Origin: Capsulimonas sp.
GTDB lineage: Bacteria; Armatimonadota; Armatimonadia; Armatimonadales; Capsulimonadaceae
Direction: 5' to 3'
NCBI GenBank assembly: GCA_025963815.1
Contig: JAOQAA010000466.1
Coordinates: 1-6,404 of the forward strand
Length of the DNA stretch: 6,404 bases
This document shows, in pieces, positions 6,383-6,404 of this stretch. The notes under the pieces were generated by a model. It was not told the origin of the DNA. It made no database searches and worked only from the letters and a program-made list of their open reading frames with translations. Positions within the stretch are counted from its first letter, which is position 1; every line of letters begins with the position of its first letter. The translations under genes and the position numbers were made by a program.

Positions 6383-6404
6383 AAGTGCAACAAGCCCTAG
6401 GGTC

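Overview
The window is about 60% GC by eye and codes densely. It holds four large genes: a 5'-truncated GH2-type glycoside hydrolase (1-1895, +), a GntR/LacI hybrid repressor (1900-3075, +), a secreted GH71/99-like glycoside hydrolase (3072-4877, -) and a second, paralogous GntR/LacI hybrid repressor (5084-6268, +). This looks like the carbohydrate-utilisation part of a bacterial chromosome. Large multidomain hydrolases paired with AraR-type hybrid regulators, with sec-type export and strong sigma70-like promoters, suggest a free-living polysaccharide degrader. Armatimonadota (Capsulimonas-like) or a planctomycete/verrucomicrobial relative would fit. That placement rests on protein style and base composition only and is tentative.

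Left part, 1-3075: the hydrolase enters from outside the window with its catalytic acid/base motif (SVGNE) at the very edge, then shows its nucleophile motif, an alpha/beta domain and a C-terminal beta-sandwich. Four bases after its stop comes regulator A, which is probably co-transcribed. Regulator A and the oppositely oriented GH71/99-like gene converge so tightly that their stop codons share the palindrome TTAA at 3072-3075.

Middle, 4878-5083: a 206-base divergent control region. On the minus strand a TTGACA-17-TAAGAT promoter fires the GH71/99-like gene, with a long near-perfect inverted repeat just downstream of its -10. On the plus strand a TTGACA-17-TACGAT promoter fires regulator B; it has a 6+6 inverted repeat inside its spacer and another dyad in the leader. 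The two promoters resemble each other beyond the hexamers.

Right part, 5084-6404: regulator B, then a short AT-richer non-coding stretch with an imperfect inverted repeat and a TAGACA-17-TATAAT promoter. That promoter points out of the window, so another plus-strand gene or operon probably starts just beyond it.

Working model (inference): sugars released by the secreted GH71/99-like enzyme and the GH2-type enzyme act as effectors for the two sensor-type repressors. These would bind the dyads in the control region and switch the local genes. No phage, transposon, CRISPR, RNA gene or clearly new system was seen. The most informative parts are the divergent control region and the paired paralogous regulators.
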